Below are positions 35,462 to 44,577 of a stretch of DNA of 64,000 bases, piece by piece. The position numbers were made by a program, and so were the translations under genes. Below the pieces are notes generated by a model that had not been told where the DNA came from, did no database searches, and saw only the letters and a program-made list of their open reading frames with translations. This DNA is from Streptomyces sp. AM 2-1-1. Its GTDB lineage: Bacteria; Actinomycetota; Actinomycetes; Streptomycetales; Streptomycetaceae. The stretch covers positions 6,962,501 to 7,026,500 of the forward strand of contig NZ_CP119147.1 in NCBI RefSeq assembly GCF_029167645.1, read 5' to 3'. The stretch's first letter is position 1, and every line of letters begins with the position of its first letter.

Positions 35462-35505
35462 GGACGCGGAAAGAGCGTCGTGCGATCTCGGCCGCCCGGG
35501 TCGGG

Positions 35506-36135
35506 TCAGTCGGAACGGGAGCGCCGGTGGGCGGCCACCCGTTCGCGGGTGGCACACCGGCGGGAGCAGTAGCGCCGCTCGGGGCCGCGGCCCCCGGTGA
35601 GGTAGACGTTGCGGCAGCCGGGAGAGGAGCAGACGCCGCCGGGCGGCCGTTGCGCATCCCAGAGCAGGACGGCGAGGGCCATGCACGACGAGGCGAGGAA
35701 CCACTCGTTCCACGGGGCCTCGTCGTCGTGGTCGAGATGGGGGTGCCAGGGGCTGCCGCCGCCGTGGGAGGTGAGCCGCAACCCTCCGGTGTGCTCCCGC
35801 AGGAGGCGGTTGAGCACCCCCGCGGCGGCATCGGTGTGCTCGGCGGTGAACACCTCCCGCACCAGGCCGGCGACATCGCGCATCGCACGGACGTCCTGCG
35901 GGGCGAGGACGACCGGCTCCCTCTCGCCGAAGGCGCGGAGCACACCGGCGATCCCGGCCGCGTCGGCGCGTGGATCGGTGCCCTCGCCGACGAGCGCGTT
36001 GACCAGCGCGACCGCCCGCCGGGCGGAGCTGAGGACGGAGTGCCGGGTGGACCAGTCCCCGGCGGACGACGATGACGACGGGGGAGACGGAGAGGAGGCG
36101 GCGGACATCCGCCGAATGTAACGCATATTGCGCAT
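35506..36135 (-). CDS. CGNR zinc-finger (ABATE-type) regulator
   Basis: A 209-residue protein; ATGs at 36135, 36126 and 36108 are possible, and the first has GAGG at suitable distance. The N-terminal two-thirds resemble the ABATE stress-sensing-like domain (LVNALVGEGTDPRADA onwards). The C-terminus holds a zinc-finger with CSSPGCRNVY and RRYCSRRCATRERVAAHRR; the CGNR signature has become CATR-type here. Such proteins are treated as transcription factors. It is divergent from an MFS pump, and a GTTACC-GGTAAC palindrome lies between them, a common repressor-pump layout. Confidence 0.82.
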   Translation of the reverse strand: MRNMRYIRRMSAASSPSPPSSSSSAGDWSTRHSVLSSARRAVALVNALVGEGTDPRADAAGIAGVLRAFGEREPVVLAPQDVRAMRDVAGLVREVFTAEHTDAAAGVLNRLLREHTGGLRLTSHGGGSPWHPHLDHDDEAPWNEWFLASSCMALAVLLWDAQRPPGGVCSSPGCRNVYLTGGRGPERRYCSRRCATRERVAAHRRSRSD

Positions 36136-36141
36136 GTTTGA

Positions 36142-36157
36142 GTTACCTCGGTAACGT
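36142..36157. promoter_or_regulatory. palindromic operator overlapping the MFS -10 box
   Basis: GTTACC-TC-GGTAAC (36142-36155) is a perfect inverted repeat. TAACGT (36152-36157) is a TANNNT -10 box seven bases before the GTG of the MFS gene, so that transcript is probably leaderless. On the other strand the repeat covers the GAGG ribosome-binding site of the CGNR gene. Confidence 0.55.
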
Positions 36158-36164
36158 CCCGCGG

Positions 36165-37376
36165 GTGAGGAGAAGTCGTTTCCCCGCGGTCTTCCTCGTC
36201 GGGGCTTTCGTCGCCCGGACCGGCGAGGAGACGTCCGGGCCCGCGCTGCTGCTGGCCGGCGCCGCGCTCACCGGGTCGGTCACCGAAGGGTCCTCGCTGC
36301 TCGCGGGCGTCACCGTCGCCGCCGTGGCGGGGGGACCGGTGACCGGCGCGCTGCTGGACCGCTCGCGGCGTCCCGGCCGGATGCTCGCCGTCGCCCTCGC
36401 CGTGCACGCACTGGGGCTCGGGGCGGTCCTCCTGGCGCTCGGGCGGCTGCCGTTCGCCGCCGTGCTCCCGATCGCGGTCTGCACTGGGCTGACGGGGCCC
36501 GCCCTCTCGGGCGGATGGACCGCCCGACTGCCGGAGACGACCTCGCCCGACCGTCTGCACCGGGCGAGCACGTACGACGCCATGACCATCGGCGCGGCAG
36601 GTCTGGCCGGCCCGGCGCTCGCGGGCGGCACCGCCGAGGTGTGGGGCGCCCCGGCCGCCCTGGTCGTCGCGGCGGCACTCGTCGGCTCGGCGCTGCCCGC
36701 CGCGTGGGCGCTGCCCGCCCGCGCGGGCGGGGGAGGGCGGGTCCGGGCGTCCTCCCTCCGCGGTGACCTCGCCGCCGGAGCCAAGGCCGTGCTGCGTACT
36801 CCCGCCTTGGCCCGTGCCACCCTCACCTCGACCCTCAGCTGCGCTGCTCAGGGCATGCTGGCGGCCTGCGCGGTGCCCCTGGGCGAACGCGTCCTGGGAG
36901 GAGCTGGCCGAGGTGCCATGCTCCTCGCCTGTTCGGCGATCGCGGCGCTGGCGGCCAACGCCGTCCTCGCGAGGCACCCGCGCCCTCTCGCCCCCGACAC
37001 GATCGTCTGGGCCGCGGCACTCGTCCAGGCGGCAGCCCTGACCCTCGCCGCCTGGGCTCCTCCCGCCTTGCTCCTCGGAGCCGTACTCCTGGCGGGTGTG
37101 GGTGAAGGCCCGCAGCTCGCGGCCGTGTTCGCGATCCGGCACCGCGAGTCACCACCCCGTCTGCGCGGCCAGGTCTTCACCACCGGCGCCGGAGCGAAAC
37201 TGACGGCGTACGCGCTGGGAGTCGCCGTCGCCGGACCGGCCGCGAGCCGGTCCCTCCCGGGCACGCTGCTCCTCGCGGCGAGCGTGTCGGTCGTCGCGGC
37301 GCTCTGCTTCTTCATGGTGCCGTCGGCGGCGCCGTTCCCGACGCCGGACCGGACGGCGAACCGGCCCCGCCCCTGA
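36165..37376 (+). CDS. MFS-family transporter
   Basis: A 403-residue protein with about twelve hydrophobic helices in two bundles, and the loop GALLDRSRRPGR after the second helix, which is the MFS motif A region. I chose the GTG at 36165 (VRRSRFPAVFLVGAF) because a -10 box lies exactly seven bases before it, as in leaderless Streptomyces mRNAs; longer upstream starts give a non-membrane Arg/Cys-rich extension. Probably a drug or metabolite exporter under the adjacent CGNR regulator; the substrate is unknown. Confidence 0.85.
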   Translation: MRRSRFPAVFLVGAFVARTGEETSGPALLLAGAALTGSVTEGSSLLAGVTVAAVAGGPVTGALLDRSRRPGRMLAVALAVHALGLGAVLLALGRLPFAAVLPIAVCTGLTGPALSGGWTARLPETTSPDRLHRASTYDAMTIGAAGLAGPALAGGTAEVWGAPAALVVAAALVGSALPAAWALPARAGGGGRVRASSLRGDLAAGAKAVLRTPALARATLTSTLSCAAQGMLAACAVPLGERVLGGAGRGAMLLACSAIAALAANAVLARHPRPLAPDTIVWAAALVQAAALTLAAWAPPALLLGAVLLAGVGEGPQLAAVFAIRHRESPPRLRGQVFTTGAGAKLTAYALGVAVAGPAASRSLPGTLLLAASVSVVAALCFFMVPSAAPFPTPDRTANRPRP

Positions 37377-37476
37377 CCGGTGACCGGCAAGAAGCGCCAT
37401 GTGCCTGTGCGTCGGTGCGCCGGTGTGCCTGGGTGACTGCGCGTCCGTGCGGGCGGACCGGGGGGCCGGACGCACC

Positions 37477-37513
37477 GACGCCCCGGCCGGCCCTACGGGC
37501 CAACCGGGGCGTC
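37477..37513. terminator. strong nested hairpin between convergent MFS and gap genes
   Basis: GACGCCCCGG pairs with CCGGGGCGTC (10 bp) and encloses a second stem, GGCCC-TAC-GGGCC. It lies between two convergent stops, so it likely ends both transcripts. Confidence 0.75.
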
Positions 37514-37555
37514 CACCGACCGCGTGCGTCGACCGGGCGCGCTCCCGGCTCGCGG

Positions 37556-38554
37556 TCAGCCCGCCGCGAGAAGTTCGAGCGTGTCGATCACGCGGTTCGA
37601 GAAGCCCCACTCGTTGTCGTACCAGGCGACCACCTTGACGTGGCGGCCCTCGACCCGGGTGAGGGCCGAGTCGAAGATCGAGGACGCGGGGTTACCGGTG
37701 ATGTCGGACGACACGAGCGCGTCCTCCGAGTACTCGAGTACCCCGGCGAGGGGACCGGCGGCCGCGGTGCGGTACGCCTCCAGCACGTCCTCACGGGTCA
37801 CGTCACGGGCGACGGTCGTGTTGAGCTCGACGATCGAGCCGACCGGGACCGGAACCCGGATCGAATCGCCCGACAGCTTGCCGTCCAGCTTCGGCAGCAC
37901 CAGGCCGATGGCCTTGGCGGCACCCGTGGTGGTCGGCACGATGTTGACGGCCGCCGCGCGAGCGCGCCGGGCATCGCGGTGCGGGCCGTCCTGCAGGTTC
38001 TGCTCCTGCGTGTAGGCGTGCACCGTCGTCATGAAACCGTGTTCGATACCGGCGAGGTCGTCGAGCACCGCGGCCAGCGGCGCGAGCGCGTTGGTCGTGC
38101 ACGAGGCGTTCGAGACGATGGTGTGCGCGTCCGGGTCGTACGCGTCGTTGTTGACGCCGAACGCCAGGGTCACGTCCGCACCGCTCGCGGGGGCGCTGAC
38201 GAGCACCTTCCTCGCACCCGCGCCGATGTGGGCGCGGGCGGCGTCCGCCGAGGTGAAACGGCCGGTCGCCTCCAGTACGAGGTCGACACCGAGCTCACCC
38301 CAGGGCAGCCGTGCCGGGTCGCGCTCGGCGAGCACGGCGATGCGCCGGCCGTCGACGACCAGGGTGTCGCCCTCGGCGGACACCGGGCGGCCCAGCCGGC
38401 CCGACGTCGTGTCGAAGGCGAGCAGCCGCGCCAGAGTGGCGGGCTCCGTGAGGTCGTTGACGGCGACGATCTCCAGCTTGCTGTCACGTTCGAGGAGGGC
38501 GCGCAGCACATTGCGTCCGATGCGGCCGAACCCGTTGATGGCGATGCGAGTCAT
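37556..38554 (-). CDS. gap: glyceraldehyde-3-phosphate dehydrogenase
   Basis: A 332-residue, full-length phosphorylating GAPDH. NGFGRIGR (residues 7-14) binds NAD, SNASCTTN holds catalytic Cys152, and His179 lies in TTVHAYTQ; WYDNEWGFSNR near the C-terminus is the family signature. It converts glyceraldehyde-3-phosphate to 1,3-bisphosphoglycerate. Streptomyces usually have an additional gap gene in the chromosome core, so this copy in an accessory setting is probably an extra isozyme. It lies 205 bp downstream of a GlxA-type regulator in the same direction. Confidence 0.96.
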   Translation of the reverse strand: MTRIAINGFGRIGRNVLRALLERDSKLEIVAVNDLTEPATLARLLAFDTTSGRLGRPVSAEGDTLVVDGRRIAVLAERDPARLPWGELGVDLVLEATGRFTSADAARAHIGAGARKVLVSAPASGADVTLAFGVNNDAYDPDAHTIVSNASCTTNALAPLAAVLDDLAGIEHGFMTTVHAYTQEQNLQDGPHRDARRARAAAVNIVPTTTGAAKAIGLVLPKLDGKLSGDSIRVPVPVGSIVELNTTVARDVTREDVLEAYRTAAAGPLAGVLEYSEDALVSSDITGNPASSIFDSALTRVEGRHVKVVAWYDNEWGFSNRVIDTLELLAAG

Positions 38555-38759
38555 GAGCGGTGTCCCTTGTCCCTAGGTCGTTCCTGCTCCCGTTCACCAC
38601 CAGGTTCGCGCGCCGCCGGGACCGGTGACAGCGGCTCGATCGCCACGGTCCGAAAGGATCGTGCCACCGGATCCGACCGCCCTGTTCGCCCTGTCCTCCC
38701 CGGTTGTCCCGCTCGCCCTGTCGCCCCGCTCACCCCCTCGCCCCGCTCGCGCCCTCTCC

Positions 38760-39716
38760 CTACTCGCCCCGGGCGAACGTCCGGCGGTACTCGCTCGGCG
38801 TCGTCCCGAGGATGCGCTGGAAGTGCAGCCTCAGGTTCGCGCCCGTACCGAGCCCGACATCGGCGGCGATCTGCTCGACGCTCCGTTGCGAGGCCTCCAG
38901 CAGTTCGCGGGCGACATCGACACGGGCGCGCATCACCCACTGCATCGGCGTGTACCCGGTGTCCTCGACGAACCGCCGGGAGAACGTGCGCGAGGAGACG
39001 GCCGCGTGGCGGGCGAGCACATCGAGGGTGAGCGGTTCGCCGAGCCGGCGCAGCGCCCACTCCCGGGTCGAGGCGAACCGCTCCCCGAGCGACTCCGGCA
39101 CACTGCGCGGCACGTACTGCGCCTGACCGCCGCTCCGGTACGGAGCGGCGACCAGGCGCCGGGCGGCGTGGTTCGAGGCCGCGACCCCCAGGTCACCCCG
39201 GAGGACGTGCAGGCAGAGGTCGATGCCCGAGGCGGCGCCCGCCGAGGTCAGCACGGTGCCCTCGTCGACGAAGAGGACGTTCTCGTCGACCCGGACCTCG
39301 GGATGCTTCGCCGCGAGGGCCCGCGTGTAGTGCCAGTGGGTCGTGGCGCGCTTCCCGTCGAGCAGGCCGGTCGCCGCGAGGGCGAAGGCACCGGTGGAGA
39401 TGGCGGCGAGCCGCGCCCCGCGCTCGTGGGCCGCGACCAGCGCTTCGATGACGGCCCGGGGCGGTTCGTCGCGGTCCGGGAACCGGTAGCCGGGGACGAA
39501 GACGATGTCGGCCCGGGCGAGCGCGTCGAGGCCGTCCGCGACGTGGTACGACAGGCCGTCGCCACCGGTGACCAGACCGGGTCGCGCCCCGCAAACCCGT
39601 ACCTCGTACGGCATGCTCGCCCGGGTCGTGAACACCTGGGCGGGGATGCCGACATCGAGCGGCTTCGCGCCTTCGAGCACGAGGACGGCGACACGGTGCG
39701 GAAGCGAGGCGGCCAC
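38760..39716 (-). CDS. GlxA-type AraC-family transcriptional regulator
   Basis: A 318-residue two-domain regulator. Residues about 8-180 form a DJ-1/PfpI (class I glutamine amidotransferase-like) domain; residues about 220-315 form an AraC DNA-binding domain with two helix-turn-helices (LTLDVLARHAAVSSRTFSRRF and EQIAADVGLGTGANLRLHF). The position of the amidotransferase cysteine is Ser107 (AAISTGAF where relatives have CTGAF), consistent with a sensor rather than an enzyme. It precedes gap in the same direction and might control it. Confidence 0.88.
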   Translation of the reverse strand: MAASLPHRVAVLVLEGAKPLDVGIPAQVFTTRASMPYEVRVCGARPGLVTGGDGLSYHVADGLDALARADIVFVPGYRFPDRDEPPRAVIEALVAAHERGARLAAISTGAFALAATGLLDGKRATTHWHYTRALAAKHPEVRVDENVLFVDEGTVLTSAGAASGIDLCLHVLRGDLGVAASNHAARRLVAAPYRSGGQAQYVPRSVPESLGERFASTREWALRRLGEPLTLDVLARHAAVSSRTFSRRFVEDTGYTPMQWVMRARVDVARELLEASQRSVEQIAADVGLGTGANLRLHFQRILGTTPSEYRRTFARGE

Positions 39717-39961
39717 GGGGGACAGGTTACGTGGACCGGCGGACCCGGCACCGGACCGGAGGGCGGCGCCGTCGGCGGGGCGGTCCGACGGCGCGCACCC
39801 GCGCGGCCGGGCGGATCCGCGCCGCCTGTCCTCCGGAAGAGTGGAGGGGCGGACGCGGGTGCCTGCATCCGCTGGGCGGGGGCAGGAGAAAGACAGGACC
39901 CCGCACGCCGCGGGACCCGGACCGTACCTCCTCCCTCCGGACGAGGGAGCGGAATGGAGTG

Positions 39962-40081
39962 ATGATGTCTTCGTTGACGAGCGCCGCCGACGCGTCGGCC
40001 GCCCCCGCCTGGTTACACGTCGCGGTCATGGTGATCGCCGTCCTGGTGCTGATGTACAGCCTTTCCAAACGCAGGAGTTGA
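39962..40081 (+). CDS. possible 39-residue single-helix membrane protein
   Basis: A 39-residue frame starting MMSSLTSAAD, with one hydrophobic helix (WLHVAVMVIAVLVLMYSL) and a basic tail KRRS, so it would insert with the C-terminus inside. GAGGGAG lies about ten bases upstream of the ATG. It is the only plausible gene in the 724 bp between the GlxA-type regulator and the secreted pyrophosphokinase. No homologue is recognised; a chance frame is possible. Confidence 0.45.
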   Translation: MMSSLTSAADASAAPAWLHVAVMVIAVLVLMYSLSKRRS

Positions 40082-40152
40082 CCGATCGGGTCCGAGCACG
40101 TCCGCCCCGTCGCGGACGCCCGCCGCGAGGTCGCGGACCGGCTCCCCGCACG

Positions 40153-40283
40153 GCCGGTACGGACCGCATGACCGGTCCGACGCACGTGGCGGGCCGACGC
40201 GTGCGTCGGTTGACCAGGGCCGGTACCGACCGCACGACCGGGTACGACCGGTGACGGTGGCAGGACCCGAACGACCGGTGACG
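40153..40283. repeat. imperfect direct repeats in a gene-free stretch
   Basis: A 23-bp unit starting GCCGGTACGGACCGCATG (40153-40175) recurs at 40219-40241 with 21 of 23 bases identical. A 13-bp unit, ACGACCGGTGACG, occurs at 40244-40256 and 40271-40283. The surrounding 40082-40440 holds no convincing gene. Several short hairpins are possible within it. Confidence 0.5.
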
Positions 40284-40440
40284 CCCCGTAGGGCTCGGTC
40301 ACCCGACGACGAGGGCCCGAGGCCGCGCAGCGCGGTCCCGGGGAACGACGCCACCACCTGCCGGAAATCGGCCCGGGGTCCGGCGGCCCACCGGTGTACG
40401 GGCGCCCGGTGCCGGAGAGCCCGGAACGGGGCCCGGGGGG

Positions 40441-41184
40441 TTACGCGGGCGCCGGCAGCGTCCGTACACCCGGGGCCGTGAGGGTGGCGGCGCCGCTCGG
40501 CACGGGCACGGCGGCGAAGAGGGCGTCCTGCTCCCGCTGCAGCTGCTGCTTGCGCTCGGCGCCGGTGGAGGGGAGCCGCTGCTCCTCGTAGAGCCTGTGC
40601 GTCACCTCCTGCGCGTGCTTGCTCGCGGGGGTGTGGAACTGGACCTCGAAGAGCTGCCCGGAGCGGGGAGCGCGCCAACCCGTGTTGAGCGCCCGGTACC
40701 CCTTCGCGCGGCCCCATGTGTTCGACCACTTGGTGGAGTCGTTGCCCCAGCCGTCGAGGGTGTGCGAGGCCTGGACGACGCCCGCGGTGTAGGTGGAGTC
40801 CTGCCACTGGAGGGTGTACCGCACGGCGTCGGTGATACCGGCCAGCACGGTGTCGACATTACGGCCCGACTCCTCGACGAGCGCCGTGGCGACCTTCCGC
40901 TTGAGGGAGTCGGGCGATTTCAGACGCTGGTCGAAGGCGACGAGCTCGCCGCCCGCGAGCGCGGCGGCGGTGCGTACCTGGACGCTGATGGTGCGTTCTG
41001 CCTTCCGGGCGCGGTCCAGGTAGGCGTCGACCCGGTTGTTCTCGTCGGCCGTCAGGGTGAGGCCGCCCTCGCCCTTCCAGCCCTGGGGCTCGTCCGCCGC
41101 GGCCGCGGACCCCAGGGACAGGACGGCGGCGACGGTGACGGCGACGGCCGTGCGGCTCACGACGGGACGGATGCTGGTGTTCAT
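40441..41184 (-). CDS. secreted RelA/SpoT-like nucleotide 3'-pyrophosphokinase
   Basis: A 247-residue protein with a signal peptide (basic start, AVAVTVAAVLSLGSAAAA, cleavage near residue 30). The mature part carries the (p)ppGpp-synthetase fold motifs: KSPDSLKRK (89-97), the Mg-binding Asp119 in ITDAVRYTL, YRALN (163-167) and FEVQFHT (179-185). This matches the extracellular ATP nucleotide 3'-pyrophosphokinases known from Streptomyces such as S. morookaensis, which transfer pyrophosphate from ATP to the 3'-OH of nucleotides. No HD hydrolase or TGS/ACT regulatory domains are present. Its biological role outside the cell is unclear. Confidence 0.82.
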   Translation of the reverse strand: MNTSIRPVVSRTAVAVTVAAVLSLGSAAAADEPQGWKGEGGLTLTADENNRVDAYLDRARKAERTISVQVRTAAALAGGELVAFDQRLKSPDSLKRKVATALVEESGRNVDTVLAGITDAVRYTLQWQDSTYTAGVVQASHTLDGWGNDSTKWSNTWGRAKGYRALNTGWRAPRSGQLFEVQFHTPASKHAQEVTHRLYEEQRLPSTGAERKQQLQREQDALFAAVPVPSGAATLTAPGVRTLPAPA

Positions 41185-41390
41185 GCGGCGCTACCGGTCT
41201 CTCTGCTGCGGGTCGGGCGATCCCCTACGGCACGTGGATCGCCCCCTGCGAACGATCACGACCGCCGCCCGTCACGTCCCGCCCCCTCCCGCCACCCGCC
41301 CGGCCCCGTCCGACCGCGCGGGGCGTCCGACGAGCCCGCCCGACCCCCGTCCGCCGAGCCGTCCGACCCGTGGGCCCGCCCGGCCGGCAC

Positions 41391-42449
41391 TCATCCGGTG
41401 TCCCAGTCCCAGGTGTCGAAGTACGCCGTCTCGCCCGACCGCCGGGCCCGGTCGACCGCCAGCAGCCTGCGGTAGTCGCCGGCCGGCATGAGGCCCCGCC
41501 ACTCCTCCAGCGGCAGGACCCGCGCCTCGTCGTGCTCCGCCGGATCGAGCACGAGAGCGTCGATCTGCCGGCGTGTGAGGCGTCCGCCGTCGAAGATGCA
41601 CCCGAAGGTGCTGTACGGCCACTGCGCGCCCGGCAGCCCGTAGACGGCGGCGAGAAGACGCCGGGGAGGCCCCTCGACCACGATCCCCGTCTCCTCCAGA
41701 CACTCCCGCACGGCCGTTCCCCACGGCCGTTCGCCCGGGTCCATGGTGCCGCCCGGCACCTGCCACGGGTGCGTCGAGGAGTACACCGCGTGGAGTTGGA
41801 GGGGATGGCCGTCCTCGTCGGTGAAGTACAGACCGGCGAAGCCCGTGGCGCGCATGACCGTCTCGGCGAACTGGGCGGTGGACAGGCCCGCCGTGTGCGC
41901 GGGCCGCCGGCCGGGGACCCGGGTCATCCGCAGGAGCGCCGCATCGCGGTGGAAGCCGAACCGCTCGTAGAACGACACCGGTTCACCGCCGGCGTACAGC
42001 GCGTACTCCGCGACGCCCAGCCCTTCCAGGTGCCGCAGCAGCGCGCCCAGCGCGGCGGTCGCGTAACCCCGCCCGCGGTGAGAGGGCTCGGTCGCGACGA
42101 CGTCCACCTGCGCCGCGAGACCTTCGGGCGCCTCGGGCGACGGGAACACCGGGTGGACGAGGGCGAGCGCGCAACTCGCCAGCCCGCCACCACCCGGGGC
42201 GTCGACGACGAAGGCCACCGCACTGCCGACCGGACCCAGACGGGCCGCCAGGAGGGTGCGCGTCGGGCCGAGCCGCTCCGGTGACAGCGCCCCGGAACCC
42301 GTCAGCACCGACTTCAGCCGGGCGATCTCCGCGGCGTCACCGGCCACCGCCCGACGGAGGCCGGGGACGACCGAACTCCACGCGGGCGAGGCGGGGGCCC
42401 ACCGGTGCGCGGCATCCTGCGTGCGGTGCTCCCCGGCCTCCACCGGCAC
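41391..42449 (-). CDS. GNAT acetyltransferase-NUDIX hydrolase fusion
   Basis: About 352 residues. The N-terminal half is a GNAT domain ([15 protein letters not shown] start, acetyl-CoA loop [15 protein letters not shown], then FYERFGF). The C-terminal half holds a complete NUDIX box: GGTMDPGE, seven residues, then RECLEETG. The start is uncertain: GTG codons at 42449, 42443 and 42347 are in frame, and only the first two keep the whole GNAT beta-strand; 42449 is used here. The fusion suggests one enzyme acting on a small aminoacyl or nucleotide substrate, but neither is predictable. Confidence 0.83.
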   Translation of the reverse strand: MPVEAGEHRTQDAAHRWAPASPAWSSVVPGLRRAVAGDAAEIARLKSVLTGSGALSPERLGPTRTLLAARLGPVGSAVAFVVDAPGGGGLASCALALVHPVFPSPEAPEGLAAQVDVVATEPSHRGRGYATAALGALLRHLEGLGVAEYALYAGGEPVSFYERFGFHRDAALLRMTRVPGRRPAHTAGLSTAQFAETVMRATGFAGLYFTDEDGHPLQLHAVYSSTHPWQVPGGTMDPGERPWGTAVRECLEETGIVVEGPPRRLLAAVYGLPGAQWPYSTFGCIFDGGRLTRRQIDALVLDPAEHDEARVLPLEEWRGLMPAGDYRRLLAVDRARRSGETAYFDTWDWDTG

Positions 42450-42523
42450 CCGCCCGCCTTGCTGGGGGAAGGCGGAAGGGGCGTGCTCCTGCAGGGCGGG
42501 CCGCTCACCCCCGCTCCCGCCCC

Positions 42524-42604
42524 TCACGCGAGGCCTCCGGGCCGCCGGGCGAGCCGGACGGTGAACACGCTCTCGGCGCGGCGGGCCGCGTGGTCTTCCG
42601 TCAT
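42524..42604 (-). CDS. possible 26-residue small protein
   Basis: A short frame starting [16 protein letters not shown] with AAGGAG eleven bases before the ATG at 42604. It runs in the direction of, and 74 bp ahead of, the GNAT-NUDIX gene. It may be a leader frame for that gene or the remnant of a former N-terminus. The good ribosome-binding site is the only support. Confidence 0.35.
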   Translation of the reverse strand: MTEDHAARRAESVFTVRLARRPGGLA

Positions 42605-43025
42605 CAACGGTGTCGCTCCTTCGGGCAGTTCGGCGCCGGGTGGACGAGCGGCCCGGCGAGACGCGGATCAGCGGGAGGCCCCGCGCCGCGCGGACCGTGC
42701 TCCACGGCCGTCGACGGGTGAGGGTCACCCACTGCCCTGTGAACGCGTTTTCCCGTCCCACGGTCACGGACGCCCGCCCGGTCGCCCCGGCAAAGGCCCG
42801 GGAACCGGCCGGTGCACGGCGTGCCGTCCGCCGTACGGGCCCGGTCCACCACCACCGCGGGGGACACCGATCTACCGTTCGACGGGCGCGGCCGTCAACC
42901 CGTTGCCCGTGTGCCGATCCACGCCCCGACACGGTCTGGTGCACTCCCAGGGGAACGGGCAGCATCAGACCTCCGCCCCTCACCAACCGTGCGCGGTGGC
43001 CCACGTTCGAGAAGGAGTCCTTTCC
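42605..43025. other. gene-free stretch upstream of pntA
   Basis: 421 bp with no convincing coding frame on either strand. GAAGGAG eight bases before the pntA ATG is clear. I see no strong palindromes or consensus promoter boxes. Confidence 0.5.
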
Positions 43026-44576
43026 ATGCGCATCGGAGTGACCCGTGAGCCGGCCGGGGAGACCCGCGTGGCCGCGACACCCGCGACAGTCAGGCAACTC
43101 ACCGCCCTCGGCTACGCGTTGACGATCGAATCCGGTGCAGGTGAGCTCTCCGCGTTCACCGACACCGCGTACGCCGAAGCCGGGGCCGCCCTGGGCACCG
43201 CCGACGAAGCGTGGAGCGCGGACATCGTCCTGCGCGTCAACAAACCCTCACTCGACGACATCGCCAGGCTGAAGGACGGAGCCTGGCTCGTCGCCATCCT
43301 GGCCCCGGCACACAACCCGGAACTCGTGGACGTCCTGTCCGACCGGGACATCACCGTACTGGCCATGGACGCCGTGCCGCGCATCAGCCGCGCCCAGTCC
43401 CTGGACGTCCTGTCGAGCATGGCCAACATCGCCGGCTACCGCGCGGTGATCGAGGCGGCCCACGAGTTCGGCCGGTTCTTCACCGGCCAGGTGACCGCCG
43501 CCGGAAAGGTACCGCCGGCCAAGGTCCTGGTGGCCGGCGCCGGCGTCGCGGGACTCGCCGCGATCGGCGCCGCGTCGAGCCTGGGGGCGGTCGTACGGGC
43601 CACCGACCCGCGCCCCGAAGTCGCCGACCAGGTCGGATCCCTCGGGGGCGAGTACCTCCCGGTCGTCGTCGAGGAGGAGGTGCAGCAGTCCGGTGACGGC
43701 TATGCCCGAGCCACCTCGGACCTCTACGACGCCGCTGCCGCCGGGCTCTACTCCGCACAGGCCGCCGACGTGGATATCATCATCACCACCGCGCTGATCC
43801 CCGGCCGCCCGGCGCCCACGCTGATCACCGCCGCCGACGTCGCCTCGATGAAGGCCGGCTCCGTGATCGTCGACATGGCCGCCGCGCAGGGCGGCAACGT
43901 CGTCGGCAGCGTCGAAGGCCGGAAGGTCGTCACCGACAACGGCGTGACCATCCTCGGCTACAGCGACCTGGCGGGCCGACTGCCCACCCAGGCGAGCCAG
44001 TTGTACGGCACCAACCTCGTCAACCTGCTGAAGCTGGTCACCCCGGAGAAGGACGGCGAGGCCGTCCTCGACCTCGCCGACCCCGTCCAGCGAGGCATCA
44101 CGGTGGTCCGTGCCACCGGCGACGGGCGGGGCGAGAAGCTCTGGCCGCCGCCCCCGGTCCAGGTCAGCGCGGCCCCCGCGACCGCACCGGCCGCCTCCGT
44201 CCGTCCGGCGCCGGAGAAGAAGACCCTGGCCGCCGCCACGAGGCTCGCGCTCGTCCTGACCGGGATCGCCCTGCTCTGGCTCGTGATCGCGTTCGCCCCG
44301 GCGCCCATCCCGCAGAACTTCACCGTACTCACCCTCGCCGTCGTCATCGGCTACTACGTCATCGGCAAGGTCCATCACGCACTCCACACACCCCTGATGA
44401 GCGTCACCAACGCCATCTCCGGAGTCATCGTCGTCGGCGCGATGATCCAGGTCGGGCTCGGCGGCCACACGATCCAGGCACTGGCCGGCCTCGCGACCCT
44501 GCTCGCCTCCGTCAACATCGTCGGCGGCTTCGCGGTGACGCGCCGCATGCTCGCCATGTTCAGCAAGGGAAACTGA
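43026..44576 (+). CDS. pntA: proton-translocating NAD(P) transhydrogenase subunit alpha (fused alpha1-alpha2)
   Basis: A 516-residue protein. Residues 1-380 are the NAD-binding domain I ([19 protein letters not shown] start, [15 protein letters not shown] dinucleotide loop, and [14 protein letters not shown]). After an Ala/Pro linker, four membrane helices follow (about 400-510), so both alpha parts are fused as in E. coli PntA. The ATG has GAAGGAG upstream. pntB starts two bases after the stop. The complex uses the proton gradient to pass hydride from NADH to NADP+. Confidence 0.95.
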   Translation: MRIGVTREPAGETRVAATPATVRQLTALGYALTIESGAGELSAFTDTAYAEAGAALGTADEAWSADIVLRVNKPSLDDIARLKDGAWLVAILAPAHNPELVDVLSDRDITVLAMDAVPRISRAQSLDVLSSMANIAGYRAVIEAAHEFGRFFTGQVTAAGKVPPAKVLVAGAGVAGLAAIGAASSLGAVVRATDPRPEVADQVGSLGGEYLPVVVEEEVQQSGDGYARATSDLYDAAAAGLYSAQAADVDIIITTALIPGRPAPTLITAADVASMKAGSVIVDMAAAQGGNVVGSVEGRKVVTDNGVTILGYSDLAGRLPTQASQLYGTNLVNLLKLVTPEKDGEAVLDLADPVQRGITVVRATGDGRGEKLWPPPPVQVSAAPATAPAASVRPAPEKKTLAAATRLALVLTGIALLWLVIAFAPAPIPQNFTVLTLAVVIGYYVIGKVHHALHTPLMSVTNAISGVIVVGAMIQVGLGGHTIQALAGLATLLASVNIVGGFAVTRRMLAMFSKGN

Positions 44577-44577
44577 C

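Noticed and set aside
35463-35479. GACGC/GCGTC hairpin between the lectin and CGNR genes as terminator
   Set aside because: Only a 5-bp stem; too weak to claim although the position is suitable.
42610-43041. Rightward 143-codon frame ahead of pntA
   Set aside because: Arg-rich, motif-free translation that overlaps the clear ribosome-binding site and start of pntA.
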